From Mycobacterium sp. GA-2829 (lineage in GTDB: Bacteria; Actinomycetota; Actinomycetes; Mycobacteriales; Mycobacteriaceae), in the NCBI RefSeq assembly GCF_001499965.1, contig NZ_LQIT01000018.1, positions 1-64,000 of the forward strand: 64,000 nucleotides of DNA. Direction: 5' to 3'. This document shows, one piece after another, positions 56,622-64,000 of this stretch. Numbering within the stretch: position 1 is the first letter of the stretch; the number at the start of each line of letters is the position of its first letter. The notes under the pieces were generated by a model. That model was not told the DNA's origin and did no database searches. It was given only the letters and a program-made list of their open reading frames with translations. Position numbers and translations under genes: made by a program.

Positions 56622-57836
56622 TCAGTGTCCGGGGCCGTACAGGCCGAATCGGTTGTCGGGGTGGCCGGGCACCCACGTGCAGTCGAATTGCGAGCGGGCG
56701 CCCATCTCTTTGACACGGCGCACCAGCCGTTGCCCGAGCTCGAGCTGGCCGGGCTCCCACTTCGCCAGCGCCTCGGCGATGTCGCCGCTGTCGGACAGCG
56801 CGTCGTAGAGCGCCCACGCGTTCGCGGCGGCCTTCGCGGTGCCCGCCGCCGCGTGCGGTCGGGCCGCGCTGGCGGCATCGCCGACCAGCGCTACCCGCCC
56901 CAGTGCCATACGGGTAGCGACCACGTCGTACACGGCCTGCAGGTACGGCTGTTCGGTGCGCCGCACCACCTCGGCTGCGGCGGGAGCGAGCAGTCCGCCT
57001 GCCGCGTCTCGCATCTCGTCGACGAATCGGTCCTGCACACCTCCCGGATGCAACGACACGCCCGCGATGAAACCCCGCTTGTCCGTCATCAGTTCATCGA
57101 GTTCATGTCCCGCAGGCACGTTGCGGTACCAGACGTAGTTGAGGAGACGCTCGCCGACCGCGAGGCCACCGTCGGGCGACGGGATCGGATAGACGTTGAT
57201 GTGGGTGTGCGGTGCGACGCTGTAGGTGATCGAGTCGTGGAGCAACTCGAAGGTCTCCGCGGACACGTCACGCTCCGGCACGGTGCCGCGCCAGCCGACG
57301 TAACCGGAGTACTCCATCTCGGTGTCGGGGCAGATGCGGCGCCTGCTCGGCGAACCGATGCCGTCGGCGAACACCACGAGGTCGCCGCGTTCCCGCCGGC
57401 CGGACGTGAAGCGGACCTCGACCCCGTCGGCATCCTGGTCGAAACCTGCCGCGTACTCACCGAGGTGGTAGTCGTCGGTCCCGAAGTCGGCCAGCAGCGC
57501 TTGGTAGAACGTGCCCCACGACGTATAGCTCCACGGCGCGTTCTCGCGGTGTACGACAACGTTGTCCGGCCCGAGGTACTGCACGTAGTTCGTTGAGGTG
57601 CTGACCTGTTCCGGGTGCTGGTCGCTGCACTCGACGAACCAGCGCAGGGTGTCGGGTTGCAGGACGATGCCGCCACCGCGACCGTCGAGGTTGGTGGGGG
57701 TCCGCTCGAAGACCGATACGTGGAAACCCAGTCTGCGCAACAGCAGCGCCGTGGTGAGCCCGCCGATGGACCCACCGATCACCAGCGCGCGGTGGCCACT
57801 CCATTCCTGACGGGTGGCGTTGTGACGCTCAGACAC
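56622..57836 (-). CDS. FAD-dependent monooxygenase, 2,6-dihydroxypyridine-hydroxylase-like
   Basis: The 404-residue flavoprotein has an unusual dinucleotide motif VIGGSIGG (19-26), the RGGGIVLQP stretch and VVFADGIGSPSRR as the DG motif. GRVALVGDAASAARPHAAAGTAKA is the GD motif, and GWRGTVPERD follows the DG region. This combination is that of 2,6-dihydroxypyridine 3-hydroxylases of nicotine/pyridine breakdown. GTG at 57836, with AAGGAGA upstream, overlaps the amidohydrolase gene by 8 nt. The operon context suggests oxygenation of an imported ring compound. Confidence 0.88.
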   Translation of the reverse strand: MSERHNATRQEWSGHRALVIGGSIGGLTTALLLRRLGFHVSVFERTPTNLDGRGGGIVLQPDTLRWFVECSDQHPEQVSTSTNYVQYLGPDNVVVHRENAPWSYTSWGTFYQALLADFGTDDYHLGEYAAGFDQDADGVEVRFTSGRRERGDLVVFADGIGSPSRRRICPDTEMEYSGYVGWRGTVPERDVSAETFELLHDSITYSVAPHTHINVYPIPSPDGGLAVGERLLNYVWYRNVPAGHELDELMTDKRGFIAGVSLHPGGVQDRFVDEMRDAAGGLLAPAAAEVVRRTEQPYLQAVYDVVATRMALGRVALVGDAASAARPHAAAGTAKAAANAWALYDALSDSGDIAEALAKWEPGQLELGQRLVRRVKEMGARSQFDCTWVPGHPDNRFGLYGPGH

Positions 57837-58809
57837 GATTCTCTCCTTCGGTGAGCCCGAGGAAGCGTCGGGCGTTGTATTCGAGGGCGGCGTCATCGAT
57901 GCCCACGGCGTGCGGCAGATCCAACGGCCGCGTCACGCCCATGTCGAAGGGGTAGTCACTGCCGCACATGAGGTGCGCCGGATCGGCATGTGCGCGTAGC
58001 AGTTCCAGTGCCGGGCCGTCGTGGGTCAGCGTGTCGAACCACAACTCGGCGAAGCCGTCGCGCGGTGACCGCGTTCCGGCGCTGCGCACGTCGCCGCGCT
58101 GATCCCAGCCGTGCTGCCATCGACCCACGAGCGCCGGCGCACAGCCGCCGCCGTGAAGCAGGCAGATCCGCAACGACGGCAGCTCCTCGAGGACACCACC
58201 CAGCACGAGCGACGCTGCAGCCGTGGCGGTTTCGACCGGATTGCCGATCAGGTTGGTCAGATAGTACGAGGACCACTCCGGGCGCGGCAGCTGCATGGGG
58301 TGCACGAGTACCGCGACGTCATTCTCGGCGGCGATGGCCAGCAGGTCGCGCATCGGCGCCACATCGAACGACGTGTGGCCGAGCAGAGGCGGCACCGCGA
58401 TGCCGCGGATTTCGGGAGCGAAATCCACGATCTCCTTGCGCGCCGCGTCCGGATCGTGCAGTGAGACCAGCCCCAGCCCGAGTAACCGGCCGCCACTGTC
58501 GCGGCACACCCTGGTCAGTTGCTCGTTGAACGCGCCGACGTAGTCGTCGACGCCGGGCGCATCGGTGACGGGAAAGGCGAACGGCGGCGCGGAGATCACG
58601 CGCGATCCGAGCCCGGCCGCCTCGGTATCGGCCAGTACGCGGGCGGCGTCGCTCATCGCGGCGGTCTCGATGGACAGCGGCAGGTCGCCGAGGTGCAGCT
58701 GTCCGTCGCGGCCGTTGAGCGGTGGCACCGGCGACCCAGGGGGCAGGCAGAACAGATCCTCCGGGAGCCAGTGGGCGTGGACGTCGATGGGGCCGGGTCG
58801 CAGCGTCAT
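57829..58809 (-). CDS. Amidohydrolase family protein (ACMSD-like)
   Basis: This 326-residue TIM-barrel metallohydrolase has DVHAHWLPE (H11, H13 zinc ligands), LVHPMQ, the LLHGGG histidine and MCGSDYPFDMG with the catalytic aspartate. These match the amidohydrolase_2/ACMSD group (decarboxylases and hydrolases of aromatic-ring products such as aminocarboxymuconate semialdehyde). It is positioned between the ABC ATPase (4-nt overlap) and the flavoprotein (8-nt overlap), so it probably acts on the same pathway intermediate. Confidence 0.9.
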   Translation of the reverse strand: MTLRPGPIDVHAHWLPEDLFCLPPGSPVPPLNGRDGQLHLGDLPLSIETAAMSDAARVLADTEAAGLGSRVISAPPFAFPVTDAPGVDDYVGAFNEQLTRVCRDSGGRLLGLGLVSLHDPDAARKEIVDFAPEIRGIAVPPLLGHTSFDVAPMRDLLAIAAENDVAVLVHPMQLPRPEWSSYYLTNLIGNPVETATAAASLVLGGVLEELPSLRICLLHGGGCAPALVGRWQHGWDQRGDVRSAGTRSPRDGFAELWFDTLTHDGPALELLRAHADPAHLMCGSDYPFDMGVTRPLDLPHAVGIDDAALEYNARRFLGLTEGENRV

Positions 58810-59558
58810 GCCGGACTCCCCGCGGTGGCCGCCTCGAGTGTCTCGAAGCGCGCCAGGATCTCTGCCTGCAGAACGGCGACGGCGGGATCGGACGCCCGAC
58901 GGGGCCGGGGCAGATCGACGTCGATGACCTCGTGCACGCGGCCGCCCGGCGCGAGCACGACGATCCGGTCGGACAGCTGGACCGCCTCGGTCACATCGTG
59001 GGTCACGAACATCACGGTGCGGCGGGACTCCAGCCAGATCCGCTCCAGGTGTTCACGCAACGTCCGCGACGTCATCGCGTCGAGGTGGCTGAACGGTTCG
59101 TCCATGAGCAGGATGTCGGGTTCCACCGCGAATGCGCGGGCGATACCGATGCGTTGTTGCTGACCGCCGGAGAGCTGGGCGGGGAACCGGTCGGCGCAGT
59201 GGCTGAGACCGACCAGGTCGAGGTAGTGGCGGGCGCGGTCCTGCCAGCCGGGGCGTTCGTGTTGGACGAAGCCGAGGTTGGCCATCACGGTGCGCCAGGG
59301 CAGCAGCCGGGGATCCTGGAAGACGTATCCGACGCGGGCGTCGTGCCCGCCCGAGGTCAGGTCGACCGTTCCGGAGGTGTGCGTCTCGATCCCGGAGACG
59401 ATGTTGAGCAGGGTGGTCTTACCGCTGCCCGACGGTCCGACGATCGACACGAACGTCTCGCCGGAGATGGTCAGGTCGATGCCGTCGATGACGCGGGTGC
59501 GGTTACCGCTGCGGTCGTGGAAATCCTTGACCAGGTTGCGGATCTCGATGGAAGCCAT
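58806..59558 (-). CDS. ABC transporter ATP-binding protein (nitrate/sulfonate/taurine type)
   Basis: The 250-residue ATPase has Walker A GPSGSGKT (41-48), signature LSGGQQQR, Walker B DILLMDEPFSHLD and the switch histidine in VTHDVTEA. It is close in pattern to SsuB, TauB and NrtD. It serves the two adjacent SsuC-like permeases. The 4-nt overlap with the amidohydrolase gene shows that uptake and catabolism genes are co-transcribed. The start is 16 bp after permease 2. Confidence 0.95.
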   Translation of the reverse strand: MASIEIRNLVKDFHDRSGNRTRVIDGIDLTISGETFVSIVGPSGSGKTTLLNIVSGIETHTSGTVDLTSGGHDARVGYVFQDPRLLPWRTVMANLGFVQHERPGWQDRARHYLDLVGLSHCADRFPAQLSGGQQQRIGIARAFAVEPDILLMDEPFSHLDAMTSRTLREHLERIWLESRRTVMFVTHDVTEAVQLSDRIVVLAPGGRVHEVIDVDLPRPRRASDPAVAVLQAEILARFETLEAATAGSPA

Positions 59559-59574
59559 GGGTCTCTCGCTTTCG

Positions 59575-60372
59575 TTATGCGGTGCGCCAGCGGGTGACGC
59601 GTCGTTCGATGGGGCCGAGGATGAGCAGGTCGGCGACGACCAGGACGACGATGAACACCAGGACCCAGGCGAAGAATCCGTCGAGTTGGTTGGCGTCGTA
59701 CCAGTACCGCGAGCGCCAGCCGACGCCCGAGGTGGCGCCGAACCACTCGGCCAGCAGCAGTCCGTTCCAGGCGCTCATGATCGCGAACCGCACGGCGGCC
59801 ACCGTCGAACCGGCCACCGCGGGAGCCACGATGTGTCGCAGCACGTTTCGGCGCGGCACCCCGAACGCCCTGGCCATCAGCACGAGATCGGCGGGGACCG
59901 CGCGGGTGGCCTTGGCGATGTTGACGATCACGAACGGCAGCCCGGACAGGAACACCGTCACCACCGGCGTCAGCCAGCCGAACCCGAACCACATCGTCGT
60001 GAGCAGGGCCCAGATCACCGCCGGGATCGCCAGCGCCGCGGCGTTGAGATCGGAGAAGGCGAGGTCGGCCCACCGCGACAGACCCATCCAAACGCCCACT
60101 GCCGCACCGACGATCAACGCGAGCACCAACCCCAGGGCGAAGCGGTTCATGCTGATCGCCAGGTTCTGCCACAGCTCGCCGATGGCGGCCTCGGACACCA
60201 GGCTGTCGATGGTCTGCGCGGGCGACGGGATGCGGTTGCCGATCACGACCGCCAACTGCCACGCGCCCAGGATGGTGAGGAGGGCGGCGACGACGGCCAG
60301 GGCCGAGGTGGTCTGTCCGCGGAGCTGGCGGCGCCACACGGGCGCAGCGGCCGAGAGTGCGTCGGTGGTCAT
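59575..60372 (-). CDS. ABC transporter permease 2 (SsuC/TauC-like)
   Basis: This 265-residue membrane protein has about six helices and the binding-protein-dependent permease EAA-type loop (MARAFGVPRRNVLRHIVAPAVAG). ATG at 60372 is chosen from the 4-nt overlap with the upstream permease gene. Probably forms the channel together with permease 1. SsuC-type permeases normally work as homodimers; two different subunits in one operon suggest a heterodimeric importer. Confidence 0.92.
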   Translation of the reverse strand: MTTDALSAAAPVWRRQLRGQTTSALAVVAALLTILGAWQLAVVIGNRIPSPAQTIDSLVSEAAIGELWQNLAISMNRFALGLVLALIVGAAVGVWMGLSRWADLAFSDLNAAALAIPAVIWALLTTMWFGFGWLTPVVTVFLSGLPFVIVNIAKATRAVPADLVLMARAFGVPRRNVLRHIVAPAVAGSTVAAVRFAIMSAWNGLLLAEWFGATSGVGWRSRYWYDANQLDGFFAWVLVFIVVLVVADLLILGPIERRVTRWRTA

Positions 60373-61205
60373 GCGATGTCCTTCCGCCAGGCGAAGAAAC
60401 GGTTCTCCAGGTAAGCCAGCCCACGTTCGATGAGGACCATCGCGACGATGAAGAGCGTGGTCCACGCCAACATGTCGGCCACCTGGAACTCCTGGTAGGC
60501 CTTGCGGATCATGAATCCGACACCGTCACTGGCGCCGAAGACCTCGGTGAGCGCCTCCACCTTCCACGCCATTGCGAAGCCGTAGCGCACACCGGCGAAG
60601 ACGAACGTCACCAGGGCGGGCAGATAGAGGTGCCGCAGCACGTCGCGCCGGTTGCGTTCGAACGCGCGGCACATCGCCAGCAGGTTCCCGTCGACCGAGC
60701 GGACGCCCTCGGCGACGTTCATCGCGATGAAGGGCAGCGCGACGAGCGCCGAGACCACGACGGGTCCGCCCGCGCCGACGCCGAAGATGAGCAGCCCGAA
60801 CACCGCGTAGGTCAGGCCCGGCATGTTGCCGAGCACGAAGAGCGGCAGCGAGAAGTACGACGACATGAAACGCGAACGCCCCATGACGAATCCGATCACC
60901 AGGCCGCCGACCATCGCGATCAGGAAGCCGGTGGCGATCTTGCCGATGCTGGAGGCGAAGTTGGTGAACGCCTCCCCTGACGCGATGATCGCGACCACGC
61001 GCTGCACCACGTCGAGCGGCTTCGGCACGATCGGATCGTCGATCCAGGCCGCGGCGACAGCCCATGCGACGACCGCGGCGACGAGCGCGATACCGGACAC
61101 CAGCCATCGGTTCGGGCCGCGGGTGCCCGCCCGCCTCCGGCGCGGACCCGGGGCCGGATCCCGCGGCGCCGGCTCCGCGGCCGGCGGCGTCATCGTCTGG
61201 GTCAC
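60369..61205 (-). CDS. ABC transporter permease 1 (SsuC/TauC-like)
   Basis: The 278-residue protein has a proline/arginine-rich cytoplasmic N-terminus and then about six helices. The EAA-like loop CRAFERNRRDVLRHLYLPALV shows the same family as permease 2. It overlaps the binding-protein gene by 4 nt and permease 2 by 4 nt. Confidence 0.92.
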   Translation of the reverse strand: MTQTMTPPAAEPAPRDPAPGPRRRRAGTRGPNRWLVSGIALVAAVVAWAVAAAWIDDPIVPKPLDVVQRVVAIIASGEAFTNFASSIGKIATGFLIAMVGGLVIGFVMGRSRFMSSYFSLPLFVLGNMPGLTYAVFGLLIFGVGAGGPVVVSALVALPFIAMNVAEGVRSVDGNLLAMCRAFERNRRDVLRHLYLPALVTFVFAGVRYGFAMAWKVEALTEVFGASDGVGFMIRKAYQEFQVADMLAWTTLFIVAMVLIERGLAYLENRFFAWRKDIA

Positions 61206-62236
61206 TGGTGGACTCCTCGGGTGGGCAGGAACTGGGGATCGGAGACGTCGTCGCCGATGACGCCGGTCTCACGCATGAGGTCGAAGATCGAACTCTCGTC
61301 GTCGGCCCACTTCTCATCGAAGCGGACATCGTCGACCACCCAGTCGTGCTGGGCGACATAGTCCTTCATGAAGGCGATGTCCTCGGGTGTGTCGACGGCG
61401 AAGTGCTGTGGGTAACGCTCGATCATGTCGTCGCGGTGCCGTTGCCACTCGCCGAGTCCGCGCTCCCACAGGTCGAGGAAGGCCGACACCTCACCGGGAT
61501 GGGCCTCCACCCAGTCCTTTCGGGCGACGAACACGTTGCCCATCGGGCCGTCGTGACCCGGCGCGTCGAGTTCGGCGAACACCTCCGCCGACGACTTACC
61601 GTCGTACAGGGCGCGGACGCTGCCCTCGCGCAGGTCCCGCGCCGACAGGTCGGGGTAGCAGATACATGCGTCGATCTCCCCGCGGGCCAACAGGTTCGAG
61701 AGGTTCTGGATGTCGGCGACGATCACCCGGTAGTCCTCGGCGAGGTCCACGCCGTGCATCTGCTTGAGCAGCGCACTCCAGACCAACGTGCCGGACACGG
61801 TGGTGAACACGCCGAGCCGCTTGCCCTTCAGGTCAGCGAGCGTCTGAGCCGGATCGTCGGTGCGCACCAGGATGCGGCTGCGCTCGGCGTTGTAGCGGCC
61901 GATGATCACGGTCTCGCGCTTGGTCTGCTCCTCGAGGCCGGGCACCTCGAACGAGGCCGTCGAGATGATGTCGGCGTGACCGCCGGCGAACAGGCCGAAC
62001 TCGTCCCATGTCGCGCTGGTCTCGATGTGGTAGCCGCTCTCGCGTTGCCACTCGTCGACGAGGCCGGTCTCGTTCATGTAGTCCCAGATGGGATCGGGCG
62101 CGAACGTGAACCGGATGACGCCGTCGCGGGCAGCGCGCGAGGACGCCGGGCCGCCGAGACCTGCCGAGCACCCCGCGGTCAGCGTCATCATCGCCGCCGC
62201 GGCGACCGCCATCGCGGTGCGCATCGTCCGTCGCAC
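61202..62236 (-). CDS. ABC transporter substrate-binding lipoprotein (SsuA/NMT1-like)
   Basis: This 344-residue lipoprotein has signal peptide residues 1-22 and lipobox LTAGC with the modified C23. The mature part has the type II periplasmic-binding fold of SsuA/TauA/NMT1 proteins (IRFTFAPDPIWDYMNE, GKRLGVFTTVSGTLVWSALLKQ, GEIDACICYPDLSARDLREG). The GTG start has AGGAGG 5 bp upstream; inner ATGs are possible. It heads the operon and sets its uptake specificity, probably for a sulfonate-, pyrimidine- or amide-like small molecule. Confidence 0.93.
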   Translation of the reverse strand: MRRTMRTAMAVAAAAMMTLTAGCSAGLGGPASSRAARDGVIRFTFAPDPIWDYMNETGLVDEWQRESGYHIETSATWDEFGLFAGGHADIISTASFEVPGLEEQTKRETVIIGRYNAERSRILVRTDDPAQTLADLKGKRLGVFTTVSGTLVWSALLKQMHGVDLAEDYRVIVADIQNLSNLLARGEIDACICYPDLSARDLREGSVRALYDGKSSAEVFAELDAPGHDGPMGNVFVARKDWVEAHPGEVSAFLDLWERGLGEWQRHRDDMIERYPQHFAVDTPEDIAFMKDYVAQHDWVVDDVRFDEKWADDESSIFDLMRETGVIGDDVSDPQFLPTRGVHQ

Positions 62237-62328
62237 GGGAACCTCCTGGATGTCATGTGACGGCTGTCACCGTCTGCCACAGCCTGATGGACTCGACCCG
62301 ACACGGGCAATGTCTGGACGCACACACT

Positions 62329-62334
62329 TATGCT
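62329..62334 (+). promoter_or_regulatory. -10 element of a leaderless-type promoter for the GAF-PucR gene
   Basis: TATGCT matches TANNNT and ends 7 bp before the ATG at 62342. No Shine-Dalgarno sequence precedes the ATG. No convincing -35 is seen. A weak palindrome GTGAC-GGCT-GTCAC (62257-62270) sits nearer the divergent ABC operon. Confidence 0.5.
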
Positions 62335-62341
62335 CTGAAGT

Positions 62342-64000
62342 ATGTCGTCGTCTACACTGAAGCCCGATTTGGCGCGGTGGCTCGACGCGCTCGCCGACAT
62401 CGGGGAAGCCGTCGGCGGCGACGAGCCGGTCATCGACCTCGTCGACCGGGTGGCGCGCACCGCGTGCGATCTGCTGGGCTACGACTTCTGCGCGGTGTTC
62501 CTTCCCACCGAAGACCGTCGAGCCCTGACCATCGTCGGCTCGCACGGTCTGTCCCCTGACTATGTCGCGCAGGTCAACGCCGACCGGCCGATCCTGCTCG
62601 ACGTCCGCGGCGCCGAAGAGGCCCCGACCAGCGTCGCGTTCCGCACCGGCGAGGTGGTGACCCTCGAGGACATCGAGACGATGCCCGGTATCGGCCCGTG
62701 GGGTGGGGTGGCCCATGAGCAGGGGTACCGGGCGCTGGTCTCGGTGCCGTTGCGGCGGGCGGGTGCGGTGGTCGGAGCGCTCAACGGCTACAGCACCGGG
62801 CCGCACCGGTTCGACGCCGTGGAGATCGGTCTGGTGACGACGCTCGCCTCGCAGGTCGCCGTCGCCCTCGGCACGGCGCAGCTCCGGTCACGGGAACAGG
62901 ACACCATCCGGGAACTGCGCCGCGCAGAGGAGGTGCACGCGCTGCTCACCGCAACCGCACTGCGCGGCGAAGGGGTGGCGGGGGTGGCGAACGCACTCGC
63001 CGAACTGCTGGCAAGGCCGGTTCTGATCGAGGACGTGTACGGCGGGGCGCTGGCCGACGTCGGCTGGCCGGACGGCGTGGCCGGGATGGTGGCCGACGTG
63101 TCACTCGGGGGCGAGGTGGTCGCCCGAGTACGGGTCGCGGCGGGGGATGCCGACCTTTCCCCTCTCGATGTGCGTGCCGTGGAACACGCGACGGTGGTGA
63201 CGGCGCTGGAACTGTTGCGTGCCCGTACCGCGGCCCAAGTGGAACAGCGGCTCCGCGGCTCCCTGGTCGCCGATCTGCTGAGCACCGACGGCGCCGACAT
63301 GGCCGCCTTGCTCGACCGTGCACGGCGGCTCGGCTGGGACCTCTCCGGCGCGCAGGCATTGATCGGCGTGCGGGCCGTGGATCCGCAGACCGTGAACGGC
63401 CGGACCGGCACCGAGCGGCTGCTCGCAGGTGCGGAGAGGTTCGCCGCGACGGTGACGCCACGGCCCCTGGCGGCGGTGTACCGCGGTGACCTGGTGCTCA
63501 TCGTGGCGCCGACCGCGACGCTCGGCGGGGCCGGCGGTGTGGCAGCAGTGGCGCGTCGCCTGGTGGACCATCTCACCGAAGCCGGAGACGTCGATCGCCC
63601 AGTGGCAGGGGTGACCCCCGCGGTGGCCGCCGTCGAACTCCCCGACATGTTGCGGACACTGCGCGGCGCCCTGGACCTGGCCGCGGACAGCGCCTCGGAG
63701 AGCACGAGCGCGGTGATCGATCTGCGCGACGTCGCCATCGACCACCTGCTGCTGCAACTGGACGACCCGCAGCGCCTGCGTGACTACGCCAGAACCGTTC
63801 TCGGCCCCGCCATCGACTACGACCGGGAACACAGCAGCGAACTGCTGCGCACCGCGCGCGTGCTGCTCGAGCGCGATCTGGATCGCCGGTCCACGGCCGA
63901 AGCCCTGCACCTGCACCCGAACACGGTGGCGCAACGGATGCGGCGGCTCGAGGCGCTGACCGGCTTACGGCCGACCCGACCGCGGGATCTCCTTCAACTC
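62342..64000 (+). CDS. GAF-domain PucR family regulator (3' end beyond window)
   Basis: The frame is open from ATG 62342 to the last base (553 codons, no stop), so the gene is cut by the edge, possibly near its end. It has an N-terminal GAF domain (about residues 30-185, with ACDLLGYDFCAVFLPTEDRR and ALVSVPLRRAGAVVGALNGY). A middle PucR/CdaR region follows, and the C-terminal HTH (TAEALHLHPNTVAQRMRRLEALTG) is near residues 518-540. It is divergent from the ABC/flavoprotein operon, 105 bp away, and is its most likely activator, sensing the imported compound or a metabolite. Confidence 0.9.
   Translation, partial: MSSSTLKPDLARWLDALADIGEAVGGDEPVIDLVDRVARTACDLLGYDFCAVFLPTEDRRALTIVGSHGLSPDYVAQVNADRPILLDVRGAEEAPTSVAFRTGEVVTLEDIETMPGIGPWGGVAHEQGYRALVSVPLRRAGAVVGALNGYSTGPHRFDAVEIGLVTTLASQVAVALGTAQLRSREQDTIRELRRAEEVHALLTATALRGEGVAGVANALAELLARPVLIEDVYGGALADVGWPDGVAGMVADVSLGGEVVARVRVAAGDADLSPLDVRAVEHATVVTALELLRARTAAQVEQRLRGSLVADLLSTDGADMAALLDRARRLGWDLSGAQALIGVRAVDPQTVNGRTGTERLLAGAERFAATVTPRPLAAVYRGDLVLIVAPTATLGGAGGVAAVARRLVDHLTEAGDVDRPVAGVTPAVAAVELPDMLRTLRGALDLAADSASESTSAVIDLRDVAIDHLLLQLDDPQRLRDYARTVLGPAIDYDREHSSELLRTARVLLERDLDRRSTAEALHLHPNTVAQRMRRLEALTGLRPTRPRDLLQL

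Overview
The window is high-GC actinobacterial DNA, and gene content and protein sequence point to a non-tuberculous, probably fast-growing Mycobacterium/Mycolicibacterium chromosome. The evidence is a complete 14-subunit nuo operon preceded by an Rv3143-like orphan response regulator, two F420-type luciferase-like oxidoreductases, an EthA/MymA-like monooxygenase, a FadE5-like acyl-CoA dehydrogenase, Mce3R-type double-TetR regulators, GTG/ATG starts with 1-8 nt gene overlaps, and several leaderless-type promoters. No rRNA, tRNA, CRISPR array or intact insertion sequence was found, and no stretch longer than 300 bp is without a gene. All names come from reading the translations by eye; no database search was run.

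Region 1 (1-16602, +). A possible IS30-type transposase tail sits at the left edge. A SnoaL-like protein and the orphan response regulator follow, then nuoA to nuoN (proton-pumping NADH:menaquinone oxidoreductase, complex I). The operon is tightly overlapped except between nuoF and nuoG. There a palindromic element lies between two 14-bp direct repeats and creates a 32-codon frame that keeps ATGA-type coupling to nuoG.

Region 2 (16612-33723). This is a mosaic of small, often divergent units of lipid, xenobiotic and redox metabolism: a crotonase; a small ORF; a TetR/PIG-L deacetylase/ABC-ATPase operon divergent from a phosphotransferase and a conserved partner; the EthA-like monooxygenase; an F420 oxidoreductase; a flavin amine oxidase; an alpha/beta hydrolase; an MDR oxidoreductase; an SDR with its TetR and two clear operators; a D-2-hydroxyacid-dehydrogenase-like FAD/Fe-S protein; and a His-rich DUF4396 membrane protein behind a copper-type (CsoR/RicR) operator.

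Region 3 (33778-49116). An unusual MTHFR-like protein plus a methyltransferase diverge, across a perfect CRP-type site, from a fadE5-like gene with a one-base frameshift. Then come a TetR-controlled cassette (small protein, FAD monooxygenase, SnoaL-like), an F420 oxidoreductase, a GAF-ANTAR regulator, an MFS transporter, a conserved hypothetical, two consecutive double-TetR regulators, and prfC.

Region 4 (49163-64000). Two catabolic modules. The first is a B12-dependent diol/glycerol dehydratase with fused large and medium subunits, its small subunit and its reactivase, divergent from an APC permease and a PucR regulator, with no microcompartment genes in view. The second is a seven-gene minus-strand operon: an ABC importer (binding lipoprotein, two permeases, ATPase), an ACMSD-type amidohydrolase, a 2,6-dihydroxypyridine-hydroxylase-like flavoprotein and a cupin. 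It is divergent from a GAF-PucR activator that runs off the right edge. The second module is the best candidate here for an undescribed uptake-and-degradation pathway.
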